NCBI GenBank assembly: GCA_963825065.1
Contig: CAWGRU010000008.1
Coordinates: 1 to 64,000 of the forward strand
From: JADJOM01 sp963825065
GTDB lineage: Bacteria > Gemmatimonadota > Gemmatimonadetes > Gemmatimonadales > GWC2-71-9
DNA: 64,000 bases
Direction: 5' to 3'
The notes below the pieces were generated by a model. That model was given only the letters and a program-made list of their open reading frames with translations, was not told where the DNA came from and did no database searches. Made by a program: the position numbers and the translations under genes. This document shows, one piece after another, positions 36,482 to 45,592 of the stretch; within the stretch, counting starts at the first letter, position 1; each line of letters starts with the position of its first letter.

Positions 36482-37828
36482 CTAGGTATTCACCACCCCC
36501 GACAGCCCCACCAGCTTGCCCCTGCCGTCCTCGCGGATCACCCCGCGGGTATCCAGCACCAGTTGCGCCTCCCGCATCACCCGGGCGTAATCGATGCCGC
36601 TGTGGTCGGTGACGATCACCGCCAGGTCGGCGCCCTTGAGCGCCTGATCGGTGAGCGGGACGCTGTGCATCGGCAGTCCCTTGATGGGAGTGTGGCCGTC
36701 GTCCTGGATGATGGAGACGTGCGGGTCGTGGAAGCTGACCTCCGCCCCCTTCTCCTGCAGCAGGTTGATGATGTCGAGCGCCGGGCTCTCCCGCAGGTCG
36801 CCGATGTTCTTCTTGTAGGCGACCCCGATCACCAGCACCTTGCTCCCCTTCATCGCCTTGCGGCGCTCGTTGAGCGCGTCCGCCGCCTTGGTGACCACGT
36901 AGGCCGGCATCTCGGCGTTGATCTCGCTGGCCAGCTCGATCATCCGGGTCTTGAAGTGCAGGGTGCGCATCTTCCACGAGAGGTAGTGCGGATCGAGCGG
37001 GATGCAGTGGCCGCCGAGTCCGGGACCCGGCGTGAACTTCATGAAGCCGAACGGCTTGGTCGCGGCCGCCTCGATGACGCCCCAGACGTTGAGGCCCAGC
37101 TTGTCGCAGGCCTGGGCCAGCTCGTTGGCCAGCGCGATGTTGATCATGCGGAAGGTGTTCTCGTACACCTTCACCAGCTCCGCCGCCTCCGGGCTCTCCA
37201 CCGGCACCATGGTGTCGAACACCTTGCCGTACAGCGCCAGCGCCAGCTCGTTGCAGCGCCTGGTGATGCCGCCGATCACCTTGGGGGTGTTCCGGGTGTG
37301 CCACACCGGATTCCCCGGATCGACCCGCTCGGGGCTGAAGCAGAGGGCGAAGTCCACCCCGACCTTGAGCCCGGTGGACTCGAAGATCGGCAGCAGTACC
37401 TCGCGGGTGGTGCCGGGGTAGGTCGTGCTTTCGAGGATGATCAGCTGCCCGGGCCTGAGCCCCGCCTTGCACGACTCCGCCGCCGACACCACGTAGGAGA
37501 GGTCCGGGTCCTTGGTCTTGTTGAGCGGCGTCGGCACGCAGATCGAGATCGCGTCGCACTCGGCCAGCCGGCTGAAATCGGTGGTCGCGGTGATCAGGCC
37601 CTTGGTGACGAACCCGGCCAGCGTCTCCGCCGGCACGTCCTCCACGTGGCTCTTCCCCGCGTTGATCCCGGCGCAGACCGGCGCGCTGATGTCGCAGCCG
37701 ATCACCCGGAAGCCGCTCCGGGCGACCTCGACGGCCAGCGGAAGTCCCACATATCCCAGGCCGACAATGCCGACTGTGGCTTCGCCGCGCTGAATCCGCT
37801 CCCGCAACTTGTCGAGACCGTCCGCCAT
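36482..37828 (-). CDS. UDP-N-acetylglucosamine 6-dehydrogenase-like (WbpA/WecC family)
   Basis: 448 residues from ATG 37828, with a GTG two codons earlier as alternative. The N-terminal Rossmann motif is VGIVGLGYVGLPLAVEVA. ESTTYPGTTREVLLP and CFSPERVDPGNP follow as substrate-domain blocks. The catalytic Cys is in GPGLGGHCIPLDPHYLSWK, and the second domain has VLVIGVAYKKNIGDLRESP. This enzyme oxidises C6 of UDP-GlcNAc (or UDP-ManNAc) in two NAD-dependent steps. The neighbouring WbpB-like gene suggests UDP-GlcNAcA as product. The frame is clean. The sugar acid could feed the glycan made by the locus at 1-17155. Confidence 0.93.
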   Translation of the reverse strand: MADGLDKLRERIQRGEATVGIVGLGYVGLPLAVEVARSGFRVIGCDISAPVCAGINAGKSHVEDVPAETLAGFVTKGLITATTDFSRLAECDAISICVPTPLNKTKDPDLSYVVSAAESCKAGLRPGQLIILESTTYPGTTREVLLPIFESTGLKVGVDFALCFSPERVDPGNPVWHTRNTPKVIGGITRRCNELALALYGKVFDTMVPVESPEAAELVKVYENTFRMINIALANELAQACDKLGLNVWGVIEAAATKPFGFMKFTPGPGLGGHCIPLDPHYLSWKMRTLHFKTRMIELASEINAEMPAYVVTKAADALNERRKAMKGSKVLVIGVAYKKNIGDLRESPALDIINLLQEKGAEVSFHDPHVSIIQDDGHTPIKGLPMHSVPLTDQALKGADLAVIVTDHSGIDYARVMREAQLVLDTRGVIREDGRGKLVGLSGVVNT

Positions 37829-38011
37829 GACCACTCCGTAACTTTGGGAAAGTGAAAGGGGCGCAACGAGATGCGAGCCCCACCATCGAAGCTACCCGGG
37901 CGCCCCTGCTTCGTGCCAGCCGCCGGAGTGCAAGTCCCGTGCACCGGCCGTGGCCATCCGGAGGGGGATCCGACCCTTCCTCCGCCCGGCCAACCGGAGC
38001 CGTCGACCCCT

Positions 38012-38027
38012 TGTGAAATATTTCACA
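38012..38027. promoter_or_regulatory. Perfect CRP-type palindrome upstream of isocitrate lyase
   Basis: TGTGAAATATTTCACA is a perfect 16-bp palindrome and matches the CRP consensus TGTGA-N6-TCACA at every position. It is followed by the AT-rich TTGATAATTATAC (38029-38041), which can supply a -10 element, in a genome where such AT-rich runs are rare. The isocitrate lyase ATG is at 38129. The rest of the gap 37829-38128 holds no gene. A CRP/GlxR-type regulator controlling acetate or fatty-acid use is the natural reading. Confidence 0.6.
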
Positions 38028-38128
38028 TTTGATAATTATACGAGGTCCAGACAACTTCGGGAACTGGGGACTGCACCCCGGCACCCCCGTACGAGCGCAG
38101 TCCCGAGTCACCCACAGGAGACCTGTCC

Positions 38129-39433
38129 ATGGCCACCGCTACGCCGCCCGTGAGCAAGAACGCGGTCTATCCCCGCGCCGAGATCGCGAAACTGCTCGCC
38201 CCGCCCGAGCAGGAGCACCCCGGCACCAAGCTGCGCCGGATCCTGCACGAGGCGCGCGACAAGGGTTCGTACGTGCACACGGCGGGCGCCTACGACGCCT
38301 ACACCGCGGCGCTCATGACCCGGCTCGGCTTCAAGGCGCTGTACGGCAGCGGCTGGCAGCTCGCGGCGGTGAAGAACATGTACCCCGACATCGGGGTCTA
38401 CCAGTCGCAGCAGATGGTGGAGCTGGCGCTGGAGCTGTGGAAGGGTGTCGAGGGCGCGCGCCATACCCACTACTACGACACCGAGGGCAAGGAGCTGCTC
38501 TCCGTGCCGCCGATGTTCGTCGACATGGAAGCCGGATTCGGCGGGCCGACCCAGACCTTTGCGCTGGCCACCGAATTGGTGCGGGCCCGCGTCGGCGGCG
38601 TGCACCTGGAGAACCAGGATCCCGCCGACCGCACCTGCGGCCACATCGTGAGCGTCGGCAAGGCCAAACGCGACAAGGTGCTGGTCCCCCGCAACGCCTG
38701 GCTCGCCAAGCTCAAGGCGATCATGGCGGCGGCCGAAGCGGCCGGCACCGACCTGGCGATCATCGCGCGGACCGACTCGATCGACGGCGCGCTCCCCGGC
38801 CAGGGCTCCGGTGGGGTGAAGATGGCGGTGGAGGATGCCTGGGAGGCGGCGGAGCTGGGCTGCGACGTGATCTGGGCCGAGTTCAACAACGTCGACCTCG
38901 AGCAGCCGCTGGCGTTCGCGGAGGGGGTGCGCAAGTACTATCCCAACCAGATGCTCGGCTTCAACCTCTCCCCGTCGCTGTACTGGGGGAAGGCGAAGAA
39001 GGCCGGCAACCTCATCACCAACCAGCAGCTCGCCGACCTGGGCTACACGCTCCAGTTCTCGACCCTGTTCAACTTCCGCACGGCCGGCCTCGCCCTCGAC
39101 AAGGGGCTGAGGAAGTTCGCCAGCAAGGGCCTCGAGGCCCTGGCCGACCTGCAGATCGAGGAAGATGAGGCGCCCGGCGGCCCGCCGATGACCAAGATGC
39201 ACCAGAAGCTGGCGGGCATGAACCGCTGGCTGATCCTGGAGTCGGTGCTGAGCGGCGAAGGCGTAGCCGACTCTCGTCTCGGCTGTCAGCCCGAGCGAAG
39301 CGAGGGATCCCTTGAGGACCGGCATCAAAGCCGTCCTCGAGAGATCCCTCGGTCGTTTCACTCCCTCGGGATGACACCCCCGAGAGCGCGGTCGTCCTGC
39401 TGCCTTACCCCGCCGCCCTCGCCTGGGCGATGA
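38129..39433 (+). CDS. aceA: Isocitrate lyase
   Basis: 434 residues from ATG 38129 (AGGAGA ten bases before). The fold is the ICL/PEP-mutase barrel: AGAYDAYTAALMTRLGFKAL, WQLAAVKNMYPDIGVYQSQQ, PMFVDMEAGFGGPTQTFALA, HLENQDPADRTCGHIVSVG with the catalytic Cys, then LAIIARTDSIDG and NLSPSLYWG. The usual KKCGH is RTCGH here. The enzyme splits isocitrate to glyoxylate and succinate for growth on acetate or fatty acids. The last 45 residues or so (after LESVLSGEG) are encoded by an interspersed repeat, so the native C-terminus may have been replaced. No malate synthase is in the window. Confidence 0.9.
   Translation: MATATPPVSKNAVYPRAEIAKLLAPPEQEHPGTKLRRILHEARDKGSYVHTAGAYDAYTAALMTRLGFKALYGSGWQLAAVKNMYPDIGVYQSQQMVELALELWKGVEGARHTHYYDTEGKELLSVPPMFVDMEAGFGGPTQTFALATELVRARVGGVHLENQDPADRTCGHIVSVGKAKRDKVLVPRNAWLAKLKAIMAAAEAAGTDLAIIARTDSIDGALPGQGSGGVKMAVEDAWEAAELGCDVIWAEFNNVDLEQPLAFAEGVRKYYPNQMLGFNLSPSLYWGKAKKAGNLITNQQLADLGYTLQFSTLFNFRTAGLALDKGLRKFASKGLEALADLQIEEDEAPGGPPMTKMHQKLAGMNRWLILESVLSGEGVADSRLGCQPERSEGSLEDRHQSRPREIPRSFHSLGMTPPRARSSCCLTPPPSPGR
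39285..39375. repeat. Interspersed palindromic repeat, type A, copy 1
   Basis: A 91-bp element with inverted ends: it begins GTCAGCCCGAGCGAAGCGAG and ends CACTCCCTCGGGATGAC. Inside stand AGGGATCCC and GAGATCCCTCGG. Copy 2 (41241-41332) has the same ends and inner blocks with a different loop. It lies inside the 3' end of the isocitrate lyase frame. Confidence 0.75.
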
Positions 39434-40715
39434 CGTCCCACGATTGCACCTCCACCCCTTCCCGCCGCAGCTGCTCCACCTGCCACGGCGCGAGCCGGAC
39501 GCTCATCGCCTGCCGGTCCCCCACCACCGTCTGCTCCAGCACCTCCCCAAGCCGGTAGAGCGAGGCCAGGCGGGCGCCGTCCGCCATCGGCAGGTAGACC
39601 GTCACCGGCGGCCGCAGCGTCCGCTCCCGGCGCGCGCAGCTCGACCTTCACCTGGTCCAGCCCGTCGATGCGCATGGGTGCTGGCCAGGAGGGCGTCGGG
39701 ATGCAGCTCGCGGGCCCGCGTCGCGAACGCGGCAGGGATCGACGATCGCGTCCATCTTGTTGAACACCGGGATCACCGGCCGATCCTCGATGCCGATCTC
39801 GACCAGCACCTCGTCGACCACCACGATCTGCTCTTCCCAGCCGGGGTGACTGCGCGTCCACGACGTGCAGCAGCACGTCCGCCTCCCGCACCTCCTCCAG
39901 GGTGGCGCGGAAGCTCGCCACCAGGTGGTGCGGCAGCTTGCGGATGAAGCCGACGGTGTCCGACACCCGCGCCCGGCACCCCTCGCCCAGATCGACCTCG
40001 CGCGTCAGGGTGTCGAGCGTCGCGAAGAGCCGGTCCTCCACGAAGATGTCGTGCTCGCCCGAGAGCATCCGGAGCACGCTCGACTTGCCGGCGTTGGTGT
40101 AGCCCACCAGCGCCACGTTGAGCAGCGGCTGACCGCCCCGCCCGCAGCACCTCGCGGTGCCGCTCCCACTCGCGCAGCTTCTCCCGCAGCAGCTGGATCT
40201 TCTCGCCGGATCATCCGCCGGTCGGTCTCCAGCTGGGTTTCGCCCGGCCCCCGGAGCCCGATGCCGCCGCGGATACGGGAAAGGTGGGTCCACATCCGCG
40301 CCAGCCGCGGCAGCAGGTACTCGAGCTGGGCCAGCTCCACCTGCAGCTTGGCCTCGTGGGTGCGCGCCCGGGTCGAGAAGATGTCGAGGATGAGCTCGGA
40401 GCGGTCCATGACCCGGACCTTCAGCTCCTTCTCGAGGTTGGCGCCCTGGTTGGGCGTCAGCTCTTCGTCGAAGAGCACCAGGGTGCCGCGCTCCGCTTCC
40501 AGCAGCGCGTGCAGCTCCTCCACCTTGCCTTCACCGATGAGCGTCGCGGGATTGGGAGAGGCGATCTGCTGCGACAGCCGGCCGACCACGAGGGCGCCGG
40601 CGGTGTCGGCGAGGCGGGCCAGCTCGTCGAGGTGTTCGGTAAGGTGCTGTGCGTCGTCGGAACCCTTCCGCGGCGCGCCTACCAGGATGGCGCGCTCGGC
40701 CGGCGGTTCGATCGT
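39405..40715 (-). CDS. hflX: GTPase HflX
   Basis: About 436 residues with three or four indels (near 40200, 39840 and 39650). N-terminal blocks: SPNPATLIGEGKVEELHALL, LVLFDEELTPNQGANLEKEL and RVMDRSELILDIFSTRARTH, then RIRGGIGLRGPGETQLETDR. G domain: VALVGYTNAGKSSVLRML (P-loop), DTLTREVDL and DTVGFIRKLPHHLVASFRAT (G3). It ends at 39405 with WDVIAQARAAG. HflX splits stalled 70S ribosomes in a GTP-dependent way. The start is not fixed; a non-ATG codon near 40715 precedes TIEPPAERAILVGAPRKG. The 3' end overlaps the isocitrate lyase frame by 29 bp, tail to tail. Confidence 0.87.
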
Positions 40716-40746
40716 GATCAGTTGGCGAATGACTGGCTCCGCAGGA

Positions 40747-41212
40747 TTACGGCCGAAGGAGCGGGACGTTGCCCTGCCCCGAGAACGGCACGTCGAAGGA
40801 GGTGCTCGGCGTGGGTGCGATCGTGAAAGTGCCGTTGATCCCGTAGTTCACCGCGCCGTAGTCCAGCACCGAACGCGCCGCCGAGCCGACAGCCGACCAC
40901 CGGAAGGTCATGGGCACCGTGAGCAGGGTGGTGTCGCGCCCGACCAGCGAAAAGGGATTCGTACAGGTCGATGTCCCCGAAGTGATTCCCCTCGATGTCG
41001 AGCCCCGCCGTCAGCCGGGTGCCCTGCAGGTTGATTTTGTTCGGGTTGTGGAAGGCGAGGACCAGGTCGAGCGTCCCGCCCGACAATCCCACGTTGCGCA
41101 CGGCCAGGTGATGCAGCCGCACGTCGGGATTGAGGAGATTCGCCGGATTGACCGTGCCGGGCCCGCAGGCCGCAATCAGGGCGCCGAGCGCCAGGGGGAG
41201 GAGTTTGCGCAT
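40747..41212 (-). CDS. LEA14/WHy-domain lipoprotein
   Basis: About 155 residues from ATG 41212. The signal peptide MRKLLPLALGALIAAC ends in a lipobox (LIAAC), so it is a lipoprotein. The mature part reads VRLHHLAVRNVGLSGGTLDL, then VLAFHNPNKINLQGTRLTAG, typical of LEA type-2/WHy beta-sandwich domains (F-x-NPNxxxL). After an indel near 40945 it continues with VPMTFRWSAVGSAARSVLDY and ends FSGQGNVPLLRP. These proteins are thought to protect against drying stress, or serve as periplasmic scaffolds. It stands between rarA and hflX on the same strand. Confidence 0.67.
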
Positions 41213-41240
41213 GACCGTAATATAGCGGAGTGCACGATTT

Positions 41241-41332
41241 GTCATCCCGAGCGCAGCGAGGGATCTCTGCAGGACGGGCTGGGTGCCGGTCCTCAAGAGA
41301 TCCCTCGGTCGTTCCACTCCCTCGGGATGACA
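41241..41332. repeat. Interspersed palindromic repeat, type A, copy 2
   Basis: A 92-bp element starting GTCATCCCGAGCGCAGCGAG and ending CACTCCCTCGGGATGAC, with inner AGGGATCTC and GAGATCCCTCGG blocks. The outer 11 bases are perfect inverted repeats (GTCATCCCGAG/CTCGGGATGAC). It fills the gap between rarA (end 41341) and the LEA-type lipoprotein (start 41212), where it could form a long hairpin and end rarA transcription. Confidence 0.78.
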
Positions 41333-41340
41333 TCGCAGGG

Positions 41341-42651
41341 CTACGCGCCACCGCTCTCCCGCTGCTTCGCCCACCACTCCATCCGCTCGCGGATCCGCTT
41401 CTCGAAGCCGAGCTCTCCGGGCTGGTAGAAGTCCGTGCCGCGGAGTGACTCGGGGAGGTACTCCTGGGGGATGTAGCCGGTCGGGGCATCGTGGGCGTAC
41501 TGGTAGCCCGCGCCGTAGCCCAGCTCCTTCATCAGGCCGGTCGGGGCGTTGCGGATGTGGAGCGGCACCGGTTCCGCCGGGGTGCGCTTCGCCGCGGCGA
41601 GCGCCTGCCACAGCCCCATCGCGGACCGGTTCGACTTGGGCGCCGTCGCGAGGTAGATGGTCATCTCCGCCAGCGGCAGGTAGCCCTCCGGCGGGCCCAG
41701 CATGTGATAGGCGTCCCGCGCCGCCACCGCCAGCTTGAGCGCCTCCGGATCGGCCAGGCCGATGTCCTCGGCCGCCATGGCGATGGCCCGGCGGAAGAGG
41801 GTCATCGGATCCTCCCCGCCCTCGAGCATCCGCGCCATCCAGTACAGCGCGCCCTGGGGGTCGCTCCCGCGCAGCGACTTGTGATAGGCGGAGAGCAGGT
41901 TGAAATGCTCCTCGCCGCTCTTGTCGTACGCCGCGACCCGCCGGCCCAGCGCCTGCGACGATCCGCTCCTCGGTGAGCGCGCCGCGCGGCCCCACCAGCC
42001 GCGCCGCGTTCTCCAGCACCGTGAGCGCCCGCCGCGCATCGCCGTCCGACTGCTCGGCCAGCAGCTCCAGCGCGCCCGGCCCGACCGTCAGCTCCAGGTG
42101 CCCGAGGCCGCGCTCCGGTTCCGCGCAGCGCGCGCTCCAGCAGTGCCCGGATCGTCGCCGCGGTGAGCGGCTGCAGCACGAACACCCGGCAGCGGGAGAG
42201 CAGCGCGCCGTTCAGCTCGAAGCTGGGGTTCTCCGTCGTGGCGCCGATCAGGGTGACCGTCCCCCGTTCGACGTGCGGCAGGAAGGCATCCTGCTGGGCC
42301 CGGTTGAAGCGGTGGATCTCGTCGCAGAAGAGCACCGTCCCCCGCCCCATGACCTGGCGCTGCTCGGCCTCGCGGATGATCTCCCGAACCCGCTGGACCC
42401 CGTCGAGCACCGCGGACAGCTCGACGAACTCCCGCTCGGTGTGCTGGGCGATCAGCCGCGCGATCGTGGTCTTCCCGGTGCCGGGCGGCCCCCAGAGGAT
42501 GACGCTGCCGACATCCCCCCGGCGGATCGCGTCGCCCAGCGCCCGCCCCGGCGCCGAGCAGCGACTCCTGGCCGAGGCATTCCTCCAGGGTGCGCGGCCG
42601 CATCCGCGCGGCCAGCGGCTCGGGCAGGGCGAAGAGCGACGGGGCGGTCAT
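41341..42651 (-). CDS. rarA: Replication-associated recombination protein A (MgsA/RarA)
   Basis: About 437 residues from ATG 42651 (MTAPSLFALPEPLAARMRPR), overlapping the ZIP gene stop by ATGA. The N-terminus has RTLEECLGQESLLG. The AAA+ core has GPPGTGKTTIARLIA, LFCDEIHRFNRAQQDAFLPH (Walker B) and TLIGATTENPSFELNGALLS (sensor 1). The C-terminal half reads DKSGEEHFNLLSAYHKSLRG, then DPQGALYWMARMLEGGEDP, highly typical of RarA. Three indels (near 42550, 42120 and 41960) break the frame. RarA acts at stalled forks with RecA. The frame breaks in such a conserved gene point to sequence error. Confidence 0.88.
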
Positions 42652-43367
42652 CGCACCCCCGCTGCCTCGACCAGCAGGCGGGTGAGGAAGAACATCCCGG
42701 CACCGCCGAAGAACACGACCGGCATCTGCCAGCCGCGCCGGGCCTGGAACTCCGGCACCAGGTTCGACGCGGCGACGTAGATCGTCACGCCGGCGGAGAT
42801 GGCGAGGCCATGCTCCACCAGCGGGGCGCTGACTTCGGTGACGATGACTCCGATCACCGTGGCCAGCCCGAGCAGCGCCGCGGCACCGAGGGCCCGGCCA
42901 CGGCTCTGGCCGCCGGCGAGCATCACGCTCGACATGGCCAGCCCCTCGGGCAGCTTGTGGAAGAAGACCGCGAGGAAGAGCAGCAGGCCGAGATGCCCGG
43001 AGACCAGGAAGCCGCTGGCGATCGCCACGCCGTCGAAGAAGGTGTGCAGCAGCAATCCGACGAGCGCGCTGATCCCCTGCCGGGCGCTCACCCGGTGGGT
43101 CTCCTCGCCGAAGTGGAAGTGCGGCACCATCACGTGCTGGGCGAGATGCACGGCGAGGTAGCCGAGCAGGATGTAGACCGGCGCATCGGCGCGCCGGGCG
43201 ATCGCCTCCGGGGCCACTTCGAGGAGCGCCACCGCGAGCATGAACCCCGCGCCGAAGCCGAGGAAGAGTTCGATGACGTCGAGGCTGCGGCGCTCGTGGC
43301 GCACCACCGCGTAGCCTCCCGCGAGGTTTCCGAGCGCCGCCACCAGGGCAAAGATCAGCGCGATCAT
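42648..43367 (-). CDS. ZIP-family metal transporter
   Basis: 239 residues from ATG 43367, coupled to cca by ATGA. Eight membrane helices are visible: MIALIFALVAALGNLAGGYA, LDVIELFLGFGAGFMLAVAL, then the His-containing loop MVPHFHFGEETH. Helix 4 reads LVGLLLHTFFDGVAIASGFL (H-x-x-x-D-G) and helix 5 AVFFHKLPEGLAMSSVML (HKxPEG), the metal site of ZIP proteins. It imports zinc or a related divalent metal. It sits in an otherwise unrelated coupled run (asparaginase, cca, this gene, rarA). Confidence 0.9.
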   Translation of the reverse strand: MIALIFALVAALGNLAGGYAVVRHERRSLDVIELFLGFGAGFMLAVALLEVAPEAIARRADAPVYILLGYLAVHLAQHVMVPHFHFGEETHRVSARQGISALVGLLLHTFFDGVAIASGFLVSGHLGLLLFLAVFFHKLPEGLAMSSVMLAGGQSRGRALGAAALLGLATVIGVIVTEVSAPLVEHGLAISAGVTIYVAASNLVPEFQARRGWQMPVVFFGGAGMFFLTRLLVEAAGVR

Positions 43368-44644
43368 CCTGGTGCCCTGGCGCGGGCGAGCAGCGTCTCC
43401 CGGGTATTGAGCGAGGGGTCCTCGACCACCAGCGCGAGCAGCCGGTCGAGGATCGCACCCATCTGGGGCCCCGCCGGGATCCCGAGCTCGCGGAGGTCGG
43501 ATCCGTTCACGGCGAGCTGCTTGCGGGTGAGCGGCTCTCCCCGCTCCCGGATGCCGCGCATCACCGGCTCCCAGAGGGGTGCCGCACCGTGCCGCAGCCG
43601 CCAGAGTGTGCTGTGATCGTCCGCGGCGTCGCCGACTGCCGCCATCCACCGGCGCACCCCCACCGGGGTGAGCTCCGCCGGCTCGGCCGGTCCGGTGAAC
43701 AGGGCCATCGCCCGGGCGATCTCGGCGTTGGGTGCCTTGAGCCGGCTGAGCACCGCGACTGGATCGATCGTGAGCAGGGTCGTGAGCAGAATCGGGTCCC
43801 TGGGCAGGTCGGCGCCGCGCTCATCCAGCATCGCCAGGAGGGCCTGGGTCCGCTCCGGCATCCGGCCCACGTTGGGGAGCCGCTGCACCAGCGGCGACCC
43901 GGTCGGAGACACCGTGGGCGTCGGAATGGAGGGCCGCTCGGCGAGCAGCTCGGGCAGCCACACCGCCGCCGCGCCGCTGGCGATCCACAGTTCGATCAGC
44001 CTCGGGATATCGCGGGCGGTGCGCAGCCCCTTGAACCACTCCTGCTGCACCCGCTCGGCGGAGAGCTGGGCCAGTCCGTCCACTGTGCCGCGTATCGCCT
44101 GCCAGGTGGCAGGGTCGATGGCGAAGCCGAATCGCGCCGCGAAGCGCAGCGCCCGGAGGATCCGGAGATAGTCCTCCCGGAAGCGGGTCTCCGGATCGCC
44201 GACGGCCCGGATGAGTTTCGCATTGATGTCGAGCGCCCCGTGAAACGGATCGCGCCACTCGTGACGCAGCGGATGATGGGCGATGGCGTTGATGGTGAAG
44301 TCGCGCCGGGCGAGGTCCTCCTCGAGCGAGGCGCCATATTCGACCACCGCATGCCGCCCGTCGGTACTCACATCCTTGCGGAAGGTGGTGACCTCGTGAT
44401 ACCTGCGCCGGGTCCTCACCGCAACGGTGCCGAACCGCTCGCCCACCAGCACGAAGTGCCTGAAGAGGCTCTTGGTCACCTCGGGCGTCGCCGAGGTGGC
44501 GATGTCGTAGTCGGTGTTCTCCTCGCCGAGCAGCGTGTCCCGCACCGCGCCGCCGACGCACCACGCCTCGTAGCCCGCCGCCTCGAGGGTCCGCGCGATC
44601 TCGACTACGTCGTCCGGGATGGCCAGCCGCTCGGGGAACTTCAT
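43364..44644 (-). CDS. cca: CCA tRNA nucleotidyltransferase / poly(A) polymerase family
   Basis: 426 residues from ATG 44644, overlapping the asparaginase stop (ATGA). The catalytic head is AWCVGGAVRDTLLGEENTDY and DIATSATPEVTKSLF (GGxVRD and DxD). EYGASLEEDLARRDFTINAI and AVGDPETRFREDYLRILRAL follow (RRDF and the ERxxxExxk-type body). The C-terminal part is helical, with RLIELWIASGAAAVWLPEL. The enzyme adds or repairs the 3' CCA of tRNA, or in some lineages works as a poly(A) polymerase, and sequence alone does not decide which. The frame is clean. Confidence 0.9.
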   Translation of the reverse strand: MKFPERLAIPDDVVEIARTLEAAGYEAWCVGGAVRDTLLGEENTDYDIATSATPEVTKSLFRHFVLVGERFGTVAVRTRRRYHEVTTFRKDVSTDGRHAVVEYGASLEEDLARRDFTINAIAHHPLRHEWRDPFHGALDINAKLIRAVGDPETRFREDYLRILRALRFAARFGFAIDPATWQAIRGTVDGLAQLSAERVQQEWFKGLRTARDIPRLIELWIASGAAAVWLPELLAERPSIPTPTVSPTGSPLVQRLPNVGRMPERTQALLAMLDERGADLPRDPILLTTLLTIDPVAVLSRLKAPNAEIARAMALFTGPAEPAELTPVGVRRWMAAVGDAADDHSTLWRLRHGAAPLWEPVMRGIRERGEPLTRKQLAVNGSDLRELGIPAGPQMGAILDRLLALVVEDPSLNTRETLLARARAPG

Positions 44645-45588
44645 GCGCCGTACCTCGCCCCGGCCGAGAGCGCGATGGTCAGCTCCATCCGGGCCTGCGC
44701 CGGCGTCCTCGCTCCGGCGGGAATCACTCCGTCCCTGACCAGCGTGGCGCCGCCTCCCTCGAAGGCGTACGCAGGGATCACCTCGCCGTAGGGGCAACGG
44801 CTGGCCAGGACCACCGGCTTCCCCTCGGCCAGCCAGCGCCGGATCGCGGGGACCGCACCGGGGGGCACGTTGCCGCTGCCGAACGCGACGACCACCACCC
44901 CATCGTGCCCCGGGCGCGCCAGGTCGAGCAGCTCCCCCCGGTCCCCGACGACCATCGGCATCAGGGCGACGCGGGCGCCGAGGTTCGAGGGGGCGAGGGC
45001 GTCCGCCACCGCGGGCTTCGCCACATAGCGGACGCCGTCGGCGCCGACGCTGCCGATGGGGCCGGCGTGTGGCGCCGCGAAGGCCTCGAGCGCCGTCGCC
45101 TGCATCTTGGCAACCTCCCGCCCGGCGAAGATTCTCCCGGCGAAGACGACCATCGCCCCCCGCCCGCGGCTGGCCGGGTCGGCCGCGACCCGCGCGGCAT
45201 CGACCAGGTTGCGGGGACCATCCCAGCCCTGGTCGCTCGAGGTCAGCATCGCGCCGGTGATGACCACCGGAGTCGTCGGATCGAGGGTCCGCGCCAGCAG
45301 ATAGGCGGTCTCCTCGATGGTGTCCGTCCCGTGGGTGATCACGATGCCGGCGGGCGGCCCCTCCCCCGCCACGACGGCAGCCACCCGGTTGCGCAGCTCC
45401 CAGATCCTCTCCTGCCCCATGTGGCAGGCGGGAAGCCGGCCCCAGTCCTCGATGCTGAAGGGCGACACGCCGGCGAGCTCCGGCGCGAACTCCACCAGCG
45501 CCGCGCCGCCGTGAGCCGGAACGTTGCCGCCGGCGCGCTCGTCCCGCTGCATGGAGATGGTGCCGCCGGTGAACAGGAGATGGATCAA
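44641..45588 (-). CDS. L-asparaginase (type I/II family)
   Basis: 315 residues when started at TTG 45588 (IHLLFTGGTISMQRDERAGG). An upstream ATG at 45642 lies inside a repeat element and would add repeat-coded residues, so I reject it. The first catalytic Thr is in FTGGTIS and the second in GIVITHGTDTIEETAYLLA. VVITGAMLTSSDQGWDGPRN follows, with the D-G-P-x-N block. It hydrolyses asparagine to aspartate and ammonia. There is no signal peptide, so it is cytoplasmic. It precedes cca with an ATGA overlap. Confidence 0.9.
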   Translation of the reverse strand: MIHLLFTGGTISMQRDERAGGNVPAHGGAALVEFAPELAGVSPFSIEDWGRLPACHMGQERIWELRNRVAAVVAGEGPPAGIVITHGTDTIEETAYLLARTLDPTTPVVITGAMLTSSDQGWDGPRNLVDAARVAADPASRGRGAMVVFAGRIFAGREVAKMQATALEAFAAPHAGPIGSVGADGVRYVAKPAVADALAPSNLGARVALMPMVVGDRGELLDLARPGHDGVVVVAFGSGNVPPGAVPAIRRWLAEGKPVVLASRCPYGEVIPAYAFEGGGATLVRDGVIPAGARTPAQARMELTIALSAGARYGA

Positions 45589-45592
45589 GGGC

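Noticed and set aside
34751..37855. A plus-strand frame of 1034 codons
   Set aside because: It is antisense to two clear dehydrogenase genes and passes through the 21-bp repeat, which stays open in all frames. It is a GC-skew shadow.
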